Notes: generated by a model from the letters alone, not told the origin. Shown: positions 25,590 through 33,041, counted from the first letter of the stretch. The stretch: 33,058 bases of DNA from Chitinophagaceae bacterium (GCA_947380905.1 CANCSS010000023.1:1-33058); one strand, 5' to 3'. Numbers and translations: made by a program.

Positions 25590-26153
25590 TTAAGTTGCCC
25601 AAGCCTTGTCTCCTTTTTTATAAGGCACAGTGCCTTCATATTTTCCAGGCACTGCTACATAACGCAACACCTTTGTAGCACCCAATTCAGAACTAAAGAA
25701 TCCCCATAAGGTTAATTCTTTGAGCATCGTAAAATAGTGCTTTGGCTCCTCTTTCTTTTTGGCTTTTTGATAGGCTGCTGCTTCTTTATCCAATGCCTCT
25801 AATAAATCGTGGCGTTGCGTTGCAGTAGCTTCCATAAAGGATTTACTATTGGCCTTAGTGGACGCTTCGTTTAATTTTTTCAATCCCTCCATAAAAGTCG
25901 TTTGGTCTTTTGTTTCATAACAATCATTCACAATGACTGTCATAAACTCACCCACTTTGGCCTCTTTGGCGCCAGGCGTGTTGGTAGCTGGCATAATTGT
26001 TTCTGCAATTTCATTAAGAAATGCAATGTCCGTTTTTGAAAAACTTATACCAGGTGCACCTGTGGTACAACCCGATAAGAAAGCTTCTGCTCCTAAAACG
26101 GTTCCCCCCATAATGAGGGCAACTCTTGATAAGGCTTCTCTTCTATTCATCAT
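25590..26153 (-). CDS. Gluconate 2-dehydrogenase subunit 3-like Tat lipoprotein
   Basis: A 187-residue protein with NRREALSR (a twin-arginine motif), a hydrophobic stretch and the lipobox LSGC (Cys29), so it is probably exported by Tat and lipid-anchored. The rest matches the gluconate 2-dehydrogenase subunit 3 family: ETIMPATNTPGAKEAKVGEF near 50-70, VNDCYETKDQ and FMEGLKKLN, then LWGFFSSELGATKVLRYV near the C-terminus. In known systems this small subunit carries or stabilises a GMC flavoprotein large subunit and hands electrons to a cytochrome c. No GMC gene is in the window. It lies 36 bases after the TIM-barrel gene at 26190-27083, in one transcript. Confidence 0.85.
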   Translation of the reverse strand: MMNRREALSRVALIMGGTVLGAEAFLSGCTTGAPGISFSKTDIAFLNEIAETIMPATNTPGAKEAKVGEFMTVIVNDCYETKDQTTFMEGLKKLNEASTKANSKSFMEATATQRHDLLEALDKEAAAYQKAKKKEEPKHYFTMLKELTLWGFFSSELGATKVLRYVAVPGKYEGTVPYKKGDKAWAT

Positions 26154-26189
26154 AAAATTGTATTTAAATTTTTTAAGTCTATGTTTAAA

Positions 26190-27083
26190 TTATACATCAC
26201 AAATTTTAACAGCGGATGCCAATGAAGCCATGGGATCTTGATCGGCCGGAATAAACTCTTGTGCTACGTATCCTTTAAATCCAGTGGCTACGATGGCACG
26301 CATAATGGCAGGATAATAGAGTTCTTGCCTTTCATCAATTTCATTTCTACCTGGTACCCCGCCAGTATGATAATGCCCATAATAGGAATGGTTGGTTTGG
26401 ATAGAATGAATAATGTCACCTTCATCAATTTGCATATGATAAATATCAAAAAGCAATTTAAAATTAGGCGAGCCCAATCGCTTACACAATTCAATACCCC
26501 AAGTGGATCTATCACACATATAATCTTTATGATCTACTCTAGAATTTAATAATTCCATTTGAATCATGACGCCTCTTTTTTCAGCCAATGCCATAATTTT
26601 TTTTAACCCAGTAACGCAATTGTTTAATCCAGTTTCATCATCCATGCCTCTTCTACTCCCCGAAAAACAAATTAAATTGGTATACCCAGCATCCGCCACA
26701 TAATTGATATGATCTAAATAACTTTTGACTAATTTATCATGGTATTGCAAGGTATTAAAGCCTTCTGTTAAACTAATTTCAGCACCGTTGCACATGGTAG
26801 AAATTAGCTGATTGTCTTTTAATATTTTCCATTCGGAAGGACCTACTAAGTCCATACCAACCAATCCCATTTTTTTAAAATTTTGGGCCAATGTTAATGT
26901 AGGAATTTTACTGTAACACCATCTGCAAGCAGAATGATTGATGTTTCCTTTTAGGGCATCGGTGGATGAATTGTTTTTCACAGCTGCTAAAATTTTTGTG
27001 GGCAATACCATGCCGGAAGCAAATGCGGCGGACCCAGTTAAAACTTGTTTAATAAGCTTACGTCTGTTGACTTTTGATGACAT
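26190..27083 (-). CDS. Tat-exported hydroxypyruvate-isomerase-like TIM-barrel protein
   Basis: A 297-residue TIM-barrel protein. The N-terminus has NRRKLIK followed by VLTGSAAFASGMVLP, a Tat signal, ending near AAV (35). The mature part resembles hydroxypyruvate isomerase (Hyi) proteins: SACRWCYSKIPTL, MGLVGMDLVGPSEW, MIQMELLNSR (metal Glu), KLLFDIYHMQIDEGD (Asp), GHYHTGGVPGRNE (His), and VAQEFIPADQD (Glu). It should bind a divalent metal and act on a small keto or aldo sugar. It is the first gene of a minus-strand group with the subunit 3-like lipoprotein, and is divergent from the second Gfo/Idh gene, 174 bases away. Confidence 0.87.
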   Translation of the reverse strand: MSSKVNRRKLIKQVLTGSAAFASGMVLPTKILAAVKNNSSTDALKGNINHSACRWCYSKIPTLTLAQNFKKMGLVGMDLVGPSEWKILKDNQLISTMCNGAEISLTEGFNTLQYHDKLVKSYLDHINYVADAGYTNLICFSGSRRGMDDETGLNNCVTGLKKIMALAEKRGVMIQMELLNSRVDHKDYMCDRSTWGIELCKRLGSPNFKLLFDIYHMQIDEGDIIHSIQTNHSYYGHYHTGGVPGRNEIDERQELYYPAIMRAIVATGFKGYVAQEFIPADQDPMASLASAVKICDV

Positions 27084-27222
27084 GGCAAAGTAGGATTAAA
27101 TGATATGATAAATATAATTTTTATTTCCTGTTTTTTACAAAGTTTTTAGTTAAAAAAGGGGGTTATGTGCAAAATAATATGGAAATTGCTAGTGAAATAC
27201 TTCGTCAATTTTACATTGACTT

Positions 27223-27234
27223 TATCAATCGATT
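27223..27234 (+). promoter_or_regulatory. TATCAATCGATT motif upstream of the second Gfo/Idh gene
   Basis: Begins 35 bases before ATG 27258; matches the motif 36 bases before the first Gfo/Idh gene (18837-18850). It is in the 174-base divergent gap that must also hold the promoter of the minus-strand TIM-barrel group. I see no exact TAnnTTTG element here. Confidence 0.3.
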
Positions 27235-27257
27235 TTTAAGGCAAAAAAGAATCAAAA

Positions 27258-28424
27258 ATGAACAGAAAATTACGCATGGGAATGGTAGGCGGTGGCAGAG
27301 ATGCTTTTATAGGGGCCATTCATAGAATAGCCGCCAATATGGATGGATTAATAGAGATGAGTTGCGGCGCATTAAGTAGCCATCCTGAGAAAGCAGTAGC
27401 CTCCGGCAAAGACTTGTTTCTTCCCAAAGAAAGAACTTACCTCACGTATGAAGAAATGATGAAGAAGGAAGCCAGTTTACCAGCTTCCGAGCGGATGGAT
27501 TTTGTAACCATTGTAACACCCAACTTTGCCCACTTTGCGCCTGCCATGATGGCTTTAGAACATGGATTTCATGTAGTTCTTGAAAAACCCATTACTTTTT
27601 CATTGGACGAAGCCAAACAACTAAAGAAAAAATTAGCGGAAACAGGTTTACTACTTTGTTTAACGCATACCTATGCTGGCTATCCATTGGTAAAGCAAGC
27701 AAAAGCGATGGTGAAAGAAGGCAAACTTGGAAAAATTAGAAAGGTATGGGTAGAATATCCACAAGGTTGGTTAAGTACCTTATCGGAAAAAGACGGCAAT
27801 GCACAAGCAGCATGGAGAACTGATCCCAAAAAATCGGGAAAGAGTTCGGTGATGGGAGATATTGGTACGCATGCAGCACACTTAGCAGAATACATTACTG
27901 GTGGAAAAATCACGGATGTATGTGCCGAATTAAATACCATGGTAGAAGGTCGTCAGCTAGATGATGATGGAGCCGTGCTGTTAAAGTTTGACAATGGCGC
28001 CAAAGGTGTTTTAATGGCATCTCAAGTAGCGGCTGGTGAAGAAAATGCTTTAAAAATAAGGGTCTACGGAGAAAAAGGTGGTATAGAATGGGCGCAACAT
28101 GAACCCAATACTTTACTTGTTAAATGGTTAGATCAACCTACACAAATTTTAAGAGCGGGTGGAAACTATGGTGCACATTTATCGGCCACCGCCATTCACA
28201 ATTCAAGAACTCCAGGTGGACATCCTGAAGGATATTTAGAAGCCTTTGCAAATATTTACCGCAATTTTGCATTGACCCTTGGGTGTAGAATAGATGGTAC
28301 GCAACCCACCGCAGAAATGTTAGATTTTCCAGGCATTGAAGATGGTATAAGAGGTATGGCATTTATTGATAACGTGGTAGCTTCCTCTTTGTCCGATAAA
28401 AAATGGACGCCTAATAGTATTTAA
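27258..28424 (+). CDS. Cytoplasmic Gfo/Idh/MocA-family oxidoreductase
   Basis: A 388-residue NAD(P)-dependent sugar dehydrogenase-like protein without a signal peptide. The Rossmann motif is MGMVGGGRDAFIGAIHR at the start; VTPNFAHF and VVLEKPITFSLDEA contain the standard EKP motif; GDIGTHAAHLAEYI gives the Asp-x3-His pair of the active site. The C-terminal half is the usual mixed sheet domain. It probably oxidises or reduces a cyclic sugar or inositol at a ring carbon; the substrate is unknown. It begins a plus-strand operon with a TIM-barrel isomerase (9 bases after), a cytochrome c lipoprotein and a DUF1080 protein, suggesting the intracellular part of the same pathway. Confidence 0.9.
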   Translation: MNRKLRMGMVGGGRDAFIGAIHRIAANMDGLIEMSCGALSSHPEKAVASGKDLFLPKERTYLTYEEMMKKEASLPASERMDFVTIVTPNFAHFAPAMMALEHGFHVVLEKPITFSLDEAKQLKKKLAETGLLLCLTHTYAGYPLVKQAKAMVKEGKLGKIRKVWVEYPQGWLSTLSEKDGNAQAAWRTDPKKSGKSSVMGDIGTHAAHLAEYITGGKITDVCAELNTMVEGRQLDDDGAVLLKFDNGAKGVLMASQVAAGEENALKIRVYGEKGGIEWAQHEPNTLLVKWLDQPTQILRAGGNYGAHLSATAIHNSRTPGGHPEGYLEAFANIYRNFALTLGCRIDGTQPTAEMLDFPGIEDGIRGMAFIDNVVASSLSDKKWTPNSI

Positions 28425-28433
28425 AATATAATT

Positions 28434-29486
28434 ATGACAACAATAAAAGGACCTGCTATTTTTTTAGCACAGTTTATGGGTGACACGGCTCCGTTTAATA
28501 CTTTAGAAAGTATTTGTAAATGGGCTGCTGGATTAGGTTTCAAGGGAGTGCAAATTCCAACTTGGGACCCAAGATGTATTGATTTAAAAAAAGCAGCTGA
28601 AAGCAAAACTTATGCAGATGAAATAAAAGCAATAGTAGCTAAAGCAGGAATGGAAATAACAGAATTGTCCACGCACTTGCAAGGACAATTAATAGCAGTG
28701 CACCCAGCTTATGATGCACAGTTCGACGGCTTTGCACCCAAAGAAGTACATGGCAATTCAAAAGCAAGAACCGCCTGGGCTGTAGAACAATTAAAATATG
28801 CAGCGTTGGCATCACAAAATTTAGGATTGAATGCACACGCTACTTTTAGCGGTGCATTATTATGGCATACCGTATATCCTTGGCCACAAAGACCCGCAGG
28901 CTTAGTCGAAACCGGATTTACTGAATTGGCAAAAAGATGGTTGCCAATACTAAATGAATTTGATAAAGTAGGTGTTGATCTTTGTTATGAAATTCATCCG
29001 GGGGAAGATTTACATGATGGTGTCACCTATGAAATGTTTTTAGACAAAGTAAAACAACATCCACGTGCTTGTTTGTTATACGATCCTTCTCACTTTGTTT
29101 TGCAATGCATGGATTATTTAGGTTACATAGATGCTTTTCATGAGCGCATTAAAATGTTTCATGTGAAAGATGCAGAATTCAACCCCACTGCAAAGCAAGG
29201 CGTGTATGGTGGTTATCAAAATTGGATTGACCGTGCAGGCCGATTTAGATCTTTAGGCGATGGCCAAGTAGATTTTAAAAGTATCTTTAGCAAACTAGCT
29301 GCTTACAACTACAAAGGTTGGGCGGTTATGGAATGGGAATGTGCTATCAAACATCCAGAAGTGGGTGCAGCAGAAGGGGCGGAATTTATTCAAAAAAATA
29401 TTATTAAAGTAACCGAGAAAGCATTTGATGATTTTGCCAATACCGGTTCGGACGAATCTTTCAATAAGAAAATTTTAGGCATTTAA
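28434..29486 (+). CDS. Cytoplasmic TIM-barrel sugar isomerase/epimerase-like protein
   Basis: A 350-residue protein of the same barrel family as the two exported ones but without a signal peptide, and longer. Marks: GVQIPTWDPRCIDL, ITELSTHLQGQLIAVHPAYD, VDLCYEIHPGEDLHDG (metal Glu), LLYDPSHFVLQCMDYLG (Asp/His), IKMFHVKDAEF (His) and WAVMEWECAIKH (Glu). All expected metal ligands are present. The proteins of this type are often annotated as sugar phosphate isomerase/epimerase and placed beside Gfo/Idh genes, as here with a 9-base gap. It probably converts the product of the adjacent dehydrogenase. Substrate unknown. Confidence 0.9.
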   Translation: MTTIKGPAIFLAQFMGDTAPFNTLESICKWAAGLGFKGVQIPTWDPRCIDLKKAAESKTYADEIKAIVAKAGMEITELSTHLQGQLIAVHPAYDAQFDGFAPKEVHGNSKARTAWAVEQLKYAALASQNLGLNAHATFSGALLWHTVYPWPQRPAGLVETGFTELAKRWLPILNEFDKVGVDLCYEIHPGEDLHDGVTYEMFLDKVKQHPRACLLYDPSHFVLQCMDYLGYIDAFHERIKMFHVKDAEFNPTAKQGVYGGYQNWIDRAGRFRSLGDGQVDFKSIFSKLAAYNYKGWAVMEWECAIKHPEVGAAEGAEFIQKNIIKVTEKAFDDFANTGSDESFNKKILGI

Positions 29487-29507
29487 ACATTTAAAAAAAG
29501 AAGCACT

Positions 29508-29900
29508 ATGAAGAAGGTTTTATTTATTTTGACTACGACTATTTTTGCAATGGCTTGTAGCAACGGAACAACAGAGGCGGGGAAAACTACAGATACCGCA
29601 AAAGCAGTAGTAGCGTCCAATTCATTATCAGACAATCCCGATTACCAAAAAGGCTTGGCCTTGGTAGCTGGCAGTGATTGCTTAACTTGTCACAAAACAA
29701 GCGAGAAAAATATTGGGCCTGCATACAAAGATGTAGCAGCAAAGTATGAGAATACTGAAGCCAATGTAAAAATGTTGGCCGAAAAAGTAATGAAAGGCGG
29801 AAGTGGCAATTGGGGTGCTATCCCTATGTCTCCTCATCCACAATTGAAGCAAGAAGACGTGGAAGCGATGGTAAAATATGTATTACTTTTAAAGAAGTAA
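29508..29900 (+). CDS. Class I cytochrome c lipoprotein
   Basis: A 130-residue exported protein. The signal ends in the lipobox FAMAC (Cys17), so it should be lipid-anchored in the periplasm. A disordered linker (about 18-42) leads to one haem c domain with Cys58-Cys61-His62 (CLTCH) and a likely axial Met107 in IPMSPHP. It is a good electron acceptor for a periplasmic sugar dehydrogenase, passing electrons to the respiratory chain. It is 21 bases after the TIM-barrel gene and 40 bases before the DUF1080 gene, so it belongs to this operon. A single-haem design fits the partner role of the subunit 3-like protein. Confidence 0.9.
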   Translation: MKKVLFILTTTIFAMACSNGTTEAGKTTDTAKAVVASNSLSDNPDYQKGLALVAGSDCLTCHKTSEKNIGPAYKDVAAKYENTEANVKMLAEKVMKGGSGNWGAIPMSPHPQLKQEDVEAMVKYVLLLKK

Positions 29901-29940
29901 ATTCGGTTAGTATAAAATTATATTTCTTTTTAATTAAACA

Positions 29941-30633
29941 ATGATCATGAAAAAATTACTCCTAGTTATTGCGATACTTTTTGTTGGCGTGCAAGTAAAT
30001 GCGCAAAAATGGATCTCTTTATTTGACGGTAAAACAACCAAAGGTTGGCATAGTTTTGGTAAAACCACTGCTGGCGAAGCTTGGGCTGTAGAAAATGGCG
30101 TTATCGTATTTGACCCGGCTGCTAAAAAAGCAGGCAAAGAAGGGGGTGATATTGTGACCAATGAAAGCTTTAACGACTTTCATTTACAACTTGAATGGAA
30201 AATTTCAAAAAACGGAAACAGCGGTATTATATTTTTTGTTCAAGACGATCCCATCAAATACAAAAACACTTGGCATACAGGGCCTGAAATGCAAGTCTTA
30301 GACAACGAAGGTCACCCCGATGGAAAATTGATTAGCCATAGAGCTGGTGATTTGTATGATTTAATTGTGGGTAAAGAAGGCGTTGTAAAGCCATTTGACG
30401 AATGGAACAAAGTAGACATCATTTCTGTTAAAGGCAAATTAGATTTAATACTAAATGGTGTAACCATAGTGAGCACGCATTTAGGAGATGATGGATGGAA
30501 AGAGTTGATAAGAAGATCCAAATTTGCAAAAGGAGAATCTCCTGATTTTGGAAAGATTTTTTCTGGCCATATTGCCTTACAAGATCATGGCGATAAAGTT
30601 TCTTATAGAAATATTAGAATCCAAAAATTATAA
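29941..30633 (+). CDS. Secreted DUF1080 (3-keto-disaccharide hydrolase family) protein
   Basis: A 230-residue exported protein. The signal peptide is KKLLLVIAILFVGVQVNAQ; the ATG at 29947 is an equally good start. The mature part shows the DUF1080 jelly-roll pattern: WISLFDGKTTKGWHSFG, GDIVTNESFNDFHLQLEWKI, NSGIIFFVQDD, PEMQVLDNEGHPDG, and HIALQDHGDKVSYRNIRI. This family (PF06439) includes enzymes that act on 3-keto-glycosides made by oxidation of glycosides; this role fits the neighbouring sugar oxidoreductases. The exact substrate is unknown. It is the last gene of the plus-strand operon; tadA follows after 9 bases. Confidence 0.88.
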   Translation: MIMKKLLLVIAILFVGVQVNAQKWISLFDGKTTKGWHSFGKTTAGEAWAVENGVIVFDPAAKKAGKEGGDIVTNESFNDFHLQLEWKISKNGNSGIIFFVQDDPIKYKNTWHTGPEMQVLDNEGHPDGKLISHRAGDLYDLIVGKEGVVKPFDEWNKVDIISVKGKLDLILNGVTIVSTHLGDDGWKELIRRSKFAKGESPDFGKIFSGHIALQDHGDKVSYRNIRIQKL

Positions 30634-30642
30634 TTCATAATA

Positions 30643-31083
30643 GTGCAAACTATTCATGAAAACTACATGCGTCAGGCCCTCGTGCAAGCACAGAGGGCCT
30701 TTGACATGGACGAAGTGCCAGTAGGTGCTGTATTGGTTATGCATGATAAAATCATAGCTAAAGCTTACAACCAAGTACAACTTTTAAAGGATGTTACAGC
30801 GCATGCAGAAATCTTAGCCATCACCAGTGCCTGCGAAAGTTTGCAAGCCAAATATTTACCAGAAGCTACTTTATACGTTACCATTGAACCCTGCTTAATG
30901 TGCGCGGGGGCTTTGTATTGGAATAAAATCGGACACATTGTTTTTGGTGCTTATGATGAAAAAAATAGTTATCGTCGCGTCACAGAAAAAAATCCTTTTC
31001 ATCCTGCCACTACCCTCGTGGGTGGAATTTTACAAGATGAATGCGCCGCACTCATGCAAGCTTTTTTTAAAGCCAAGCGTTAA
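30643..31083 (+). CDS. tadA: tRNA-specific adenosine deaminase
   Basis: A zinc enzyme that converts A34 to inosine in the tRNA anticodon. The 146-residue protein has the cytidine/deoxycytidylate deaminase fold: His54-Ala-Glu56 (zinc His and catalytic Glu) and Pro83-Cys84...Cys87 in EPCLMCAGAL, plus FMDEVPVGAV-like DMDEVPVGAVLV at the start and the C-terminal FFKAKR. I chose GTG 30643 because IHENYMRQAL matches the usual TadA N-terminus; ATG 30667 would remove it. It lies 9 bases after the DUF1080 gene but is functionally separate. A guanine deaminase reading is less likely. Confidence 0.85.
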   Translation: MQTIHENYMRQALVQAQRAFDMDEVPVGAVLVMHDKIIAKAYNQVQLLKDVTAHAEILAITSACESLQAKYLPEATLYVTIEPCLMCAGALYWNKIGHIVFGAYDEKNSYRRVTEKNPFHPATTLVGGILQDECAALMQAFFKAKR

Positions 31084-31333
31084 TATAATTAATACCTATT
31101 AGCTTTTTAAAAAATAGCTTTCCTACGTAATCCTACATATTATTTCGAGTCCAACATTCGAGCACGCGCAGTGAGAGACAAGAAATAGATATCTAAGATG
31201 GATTTAAATGACCTACACATTCAATAAAAGCTTCGTTTTCTTTTCTATTTAAGGAAAAAAAGTGTTGCCTTCGCTTAAATCAGGGGAAAGCATTGTAATT
31301 TTGGGTTTATTCAAAAAATATTAAATAAAAAAT
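31084..31333. other. Intergenic stretch between tadA and the superoxide dismutase gene
   Basis: 250 bases without a credible gene. It holds a weak AT hairpin at 31101-31119, a small GC-richer patch at 31144-31177 with TTCGAG twice (31144 and 31157), and the sod promoter candidate at 31296-31303. No complete tRNA or small RNA fold could be drawn. Confidence 0.6.
31296..31303 (+). promoter_or_regulatory. Putative -7 element TAATTTTG of the superoxide dismutase gene
   Basis: Exact TAnnTTTG match, 30 bases before ATG 31334. TTCG lies about 22 bases upstream as a possible -33 box. Confidence 0.5.
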
Positions 31334-31939
31334 ATGTCATTTACTTTACCAGCGTTACCCTACGCACACGAAGCCTTAGAACCCCATTTTGATACCTTGA
31401 CCATGCAAATTCATCATGGCAAACACCATCAAGCGTATGTAGACAATTTAAATAAAGCGATTGCAGGTACTCCTAATGAAGGAAAGAGTTTAGAAGAGAT
31501 CGTAAAAGTGGCTGGAACCATAAGTCCAGCGGTACGTAACAATGGCGGTGGTCATTGGAACCATAGTTTCTTTTGGACTAGTTTAGCACCCAATGCGGGT
31601 GGTGCTCCATCAGGTGCATTGGCAGATGCCATCACTGCTGCTTTTGGAAGTTTTGATGCATTCAAAGAAAAATTTGCCGCTGCAGGCATGACACGTTTTG
31701 GAAGTGGCTGGGCTTGGTTATTGGTAAAAGACGGAAAATTAGAAGTAAGCTCAACACCCAATCAAGACAATCCTTTGATGGATGTAGCAGAAGTAAAAGG
31801 CCACCCTATTTTAGGAGCCGATGTTTGGGAACATGCATATTATTTAAAATATCAAAATAGAAGAGCAGATTATTTAGCCGCGTTTTGGAATGTAGTCAAC
31901 TGGACGCTAGTGGCTGAACGTTTTGCTGCTGCAAAATAA
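31334..31939 (+). CDS. Superoxide dismutase, Mn-type residues (Fe/Mn family)
   Basis: A 201-residue cytoplasmic enzyme that converts superoxide to oxygen and hydrogen peroxide. Metal ligands are His27, His77, Asp163 and His167, in [18 protein letters not shown] and DVWEHAYY. The residues that separate the metal types lean to manganese: Gly-Gly-Gly-His before the second ligand, and Gln144 in TPNQDNPL in the place of the MnSOD Gln146 (iron forms have Gln near position 70 and Ala here). A cambialistic enzyme is possible. Own promoter and own terminator, so monocistronic. No signal peptide. Confidence 0.95.
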   Translation: MSFTLPALPYAHEALEPHFDTLTMQIHHGKHHQAYVDNLNKAIAGTPNEGKSLEEIVKVAGTISPAVRNNGGGHWNHSFFWTSLAPNAGGAPSGALADAITAAFGSFDAFKEKFAAAGMTRFGSGWAWLLVKDGKLEVSSTPNQDNPLMDVAEVKGHPILGADVWEHAYYLKYQNRRADYLAAFWNVVNWTLVAERFAAAK

Positions 31940-31960
31940 ATGGAGCTGGTAACAAATTTT

Positions 31961-31992
31961 AAAAACCTGTACTACAAAGTGCAGGTTTTTTT
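31961..31992. terminator. Hairpin terminator between sod and yidD
   Basis: A 12-bp stem with one G-U pair: 31961-31972 (AAAAACCTGTAC) with 31979-31990 (GTGCAGGTTTTT), loop TACAAA, then T residues to 31992. T-rich ends on both sides suggest it serves sod (+) and the converging yidD transcript (-). Confidence 0.85.
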
Positions 31993-32018
31993 GTGCACGA
32001 TCTGTAATAAAAAAATTA

Positions 32019-32252
32019 TTAAGGCACTGGATCGTACCCATGACCTCCGCCAGGCCTGCATTTGCTTAACCTAACCAGGCCTAAGTAAATGCCTTTCAAC
32101 GGACCATATTTTTGGATGGCTTGAATCGTATAATGAGAACAAGTAGGCGTAAATCTGCACTTGCTTACCCCTAGCCAAGGAGAAAGTACATATTGATAAA
32201 AACGAATCAATACAATAAAAGGAAAGGATATTATTTTTTTTAAAAAGTGCAA
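32019..32252 (-). CDS. yidD: Membrane protein insertion efficiency factor YidD
   Basis: A 77-residue protein that helps YidC insert inner-membrane proteins. The family pattern is complete: an amphipathic hydrophobic N-terminus ([19 protein letters not shown]), [15 protein letters not shown], a [22 protein letters not shown] stretch and the final GHGYDPVP. The only normal-looking start is TTG at 32252, 10 bases after the rnpA stop; no ATG or GTG lies in frame upstream before a stop. A rarer ATT at 32261 cannot be excluded. The order rpmH-rnpA-yidD is conserved across bacteria. Confidence 0.92.
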   Translation of the reverse strand: MHFLKKIISFPFIVLIRFYQYVLSPWLGVSKCRFTPTCSHYTIQAIQKYGPLKGIYLGLVRLSKCRPGGGHGYDPVP

Positions 32253-32262
32253 TGGGATAATG

Positions 32263-32676
32263 TTATTTAATTCTTTTTACAAGAAGTGTAAGTGCTTCTT
32301 TCACTTTGGCTTGAATCTCCAATTGAGCTAACACCTGTGCATCAGTGTATAAAAAAAATAAGTTTAAACGTTTGTTGGCTATAGACAGTTGCTCTATAAA
32401 ATGAGGCTTCTCTAATCGGTAGGCTTCTCGTAACAATCTTTTTACACGATTTCTTTGCACTGCCTTGCGAAAGGTTCTACTGGGCGCACCCACCCCGGCT
32501 TGTACAATGCCATCTTGCTCTGTTGCTACTTGGTTCACATTCATTTCCACTGCTTCTAATGTAAAAATTAATTTAATAGGAGCAGCATGAATAGATTGGC
32601 CCTTTGAAAACAAATGTTGCGTTTGTTTTCTGCTTTTTAGTTTGTCCTGTTTTTTATATGTAAATACTTTAGGCAA
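32263..32676 (-). CDS. rnpA: Ribonuclease P protein component
   Basis: The protein subunit of RNase P, which trims the 5' ends of precursor tRNAs. The 137-residue basic protein opens with [22 protein letters not shown], matches the central cleft, and has the conserved RNR motif in [14 protein letters not shown] loop of about 25 residues (roughly 42-66) before the RNR motif is longer than in E. coli, as is common in Bacteroidota. The start must be TTG 32676: an in-frame stop lies just upstream and no ATG occurs before the conserved N-terminus. A hairpin terminator-like structure separates it from rpmH. Confidence 0.92.
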   Translation of the reverse strand: MPKVFTYKKQDKLKSRKQTQHLFSKGQSIHAAPIKLIFTLEAVEMNVNQVATEQDGIVQAGVGAPSRTFRKAVQRNRVKRLLREAYRLEKPHFIEQLSIANKRLNLFFLYTDAQVLAQLEIQAKVKEALTLLVKRIK

Positions 32677-32709
32677 GCTGCTTAATTTTTATCAAGTACC
32701 CTTATGAAA

Positions 32710-32740
32710 AAAGTCCCTCCCGAATAACGGGAAGGACTTT
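32710..32740 (-). terminator. Hairpin terminator/attenuator between rpmH and rnpA
   Basis: Stem 32710-32722 with 32728-32740: twelve pairs (AAAGTCC and TCCCG arms) broken by one C-A mismatch, loop AATAA. On the minus strand the stem is followed by a run of six T, so it should end or reduce transcription after rpmH before rnpA-yidD. Confidence 0.8.
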
Positions 32741-32788
32741 AAAATTATTGAATTTATTTGTAATAGTTAGAAAGGGATATTTCCTAGA

Positions 32789-32950
32789 TTAATTTTTCTT
32801 TAATCCTTTCTCACTAGATACAGTTAGTTTTTTGCGTCCTTTCTTGCGTCGGCTAGCTAATACTTTACGACCGTTAGCAGATTCCATACGTTTACGGAAA
32901 CCGTGAACAGATTTACGACGACGTTTATGGGGTTGAAATGTACGTTTCAT
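32789..32950 (-). CDS. rpmH: 50S ribosomal protein L34
   Basis: A 53-residue, very basic ribosomal protein read from ATG 32950 to TAA at 32789. It begins [13 protein letters not shown] and continues with [18 protein letters not shown] and [10 protein letters not shown], the invariant L34 pattern. It ends with a short tail SSEKGLKKN, slightly longer than the E. coli protein (46 residues). The gene is followed by a terminator-like hairpin and then rnpA and yidD. A -7 element lies 83 bases upstream, at 33034-33041. Confidence 0.96.
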   Translation of the reverse strand: MKRTFQPHKRRRKSVHGFRKRMESANGRKVLASRRKKGRKKLTVSSEKGLKKN

Positions 32951-33033
32951 TTGATGTCTTTTACTTGCTTAGTTTCTTAAAAAAAATTCCACATCCAATA
33001 GCAGTCACCATACCACTACCTGTGAAAGGACGG

Positions 33034-33041
33034 CAAAAATA
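33034..33041 (-). promoter_or_regulatory. Putative -7 element TATTTTTG of rpmH
   Basis: Exact TAnnTTTG match on the minus strand, 83 bases upstream of the rpmH start. The -33 box would fall at or beyond the right edge of the window, so it cannot be judged. The leader between it and the gene shows no clear structure. Confidence 0.5.

Noticed and set aside
31101..31119. Weak hairpin after tadA (AGCTTTTT / AAAATAGCT)
   Set aside because: Seven A/U-rich pairs with one mismatch and no T run; too weak to call a terminator.
31144..31177. tRNA-like segment with TTCGAGTCC
   Set aside because: The flanking bases do not form a T stem, and no anticodon, D or acceptor stem could be drawn.
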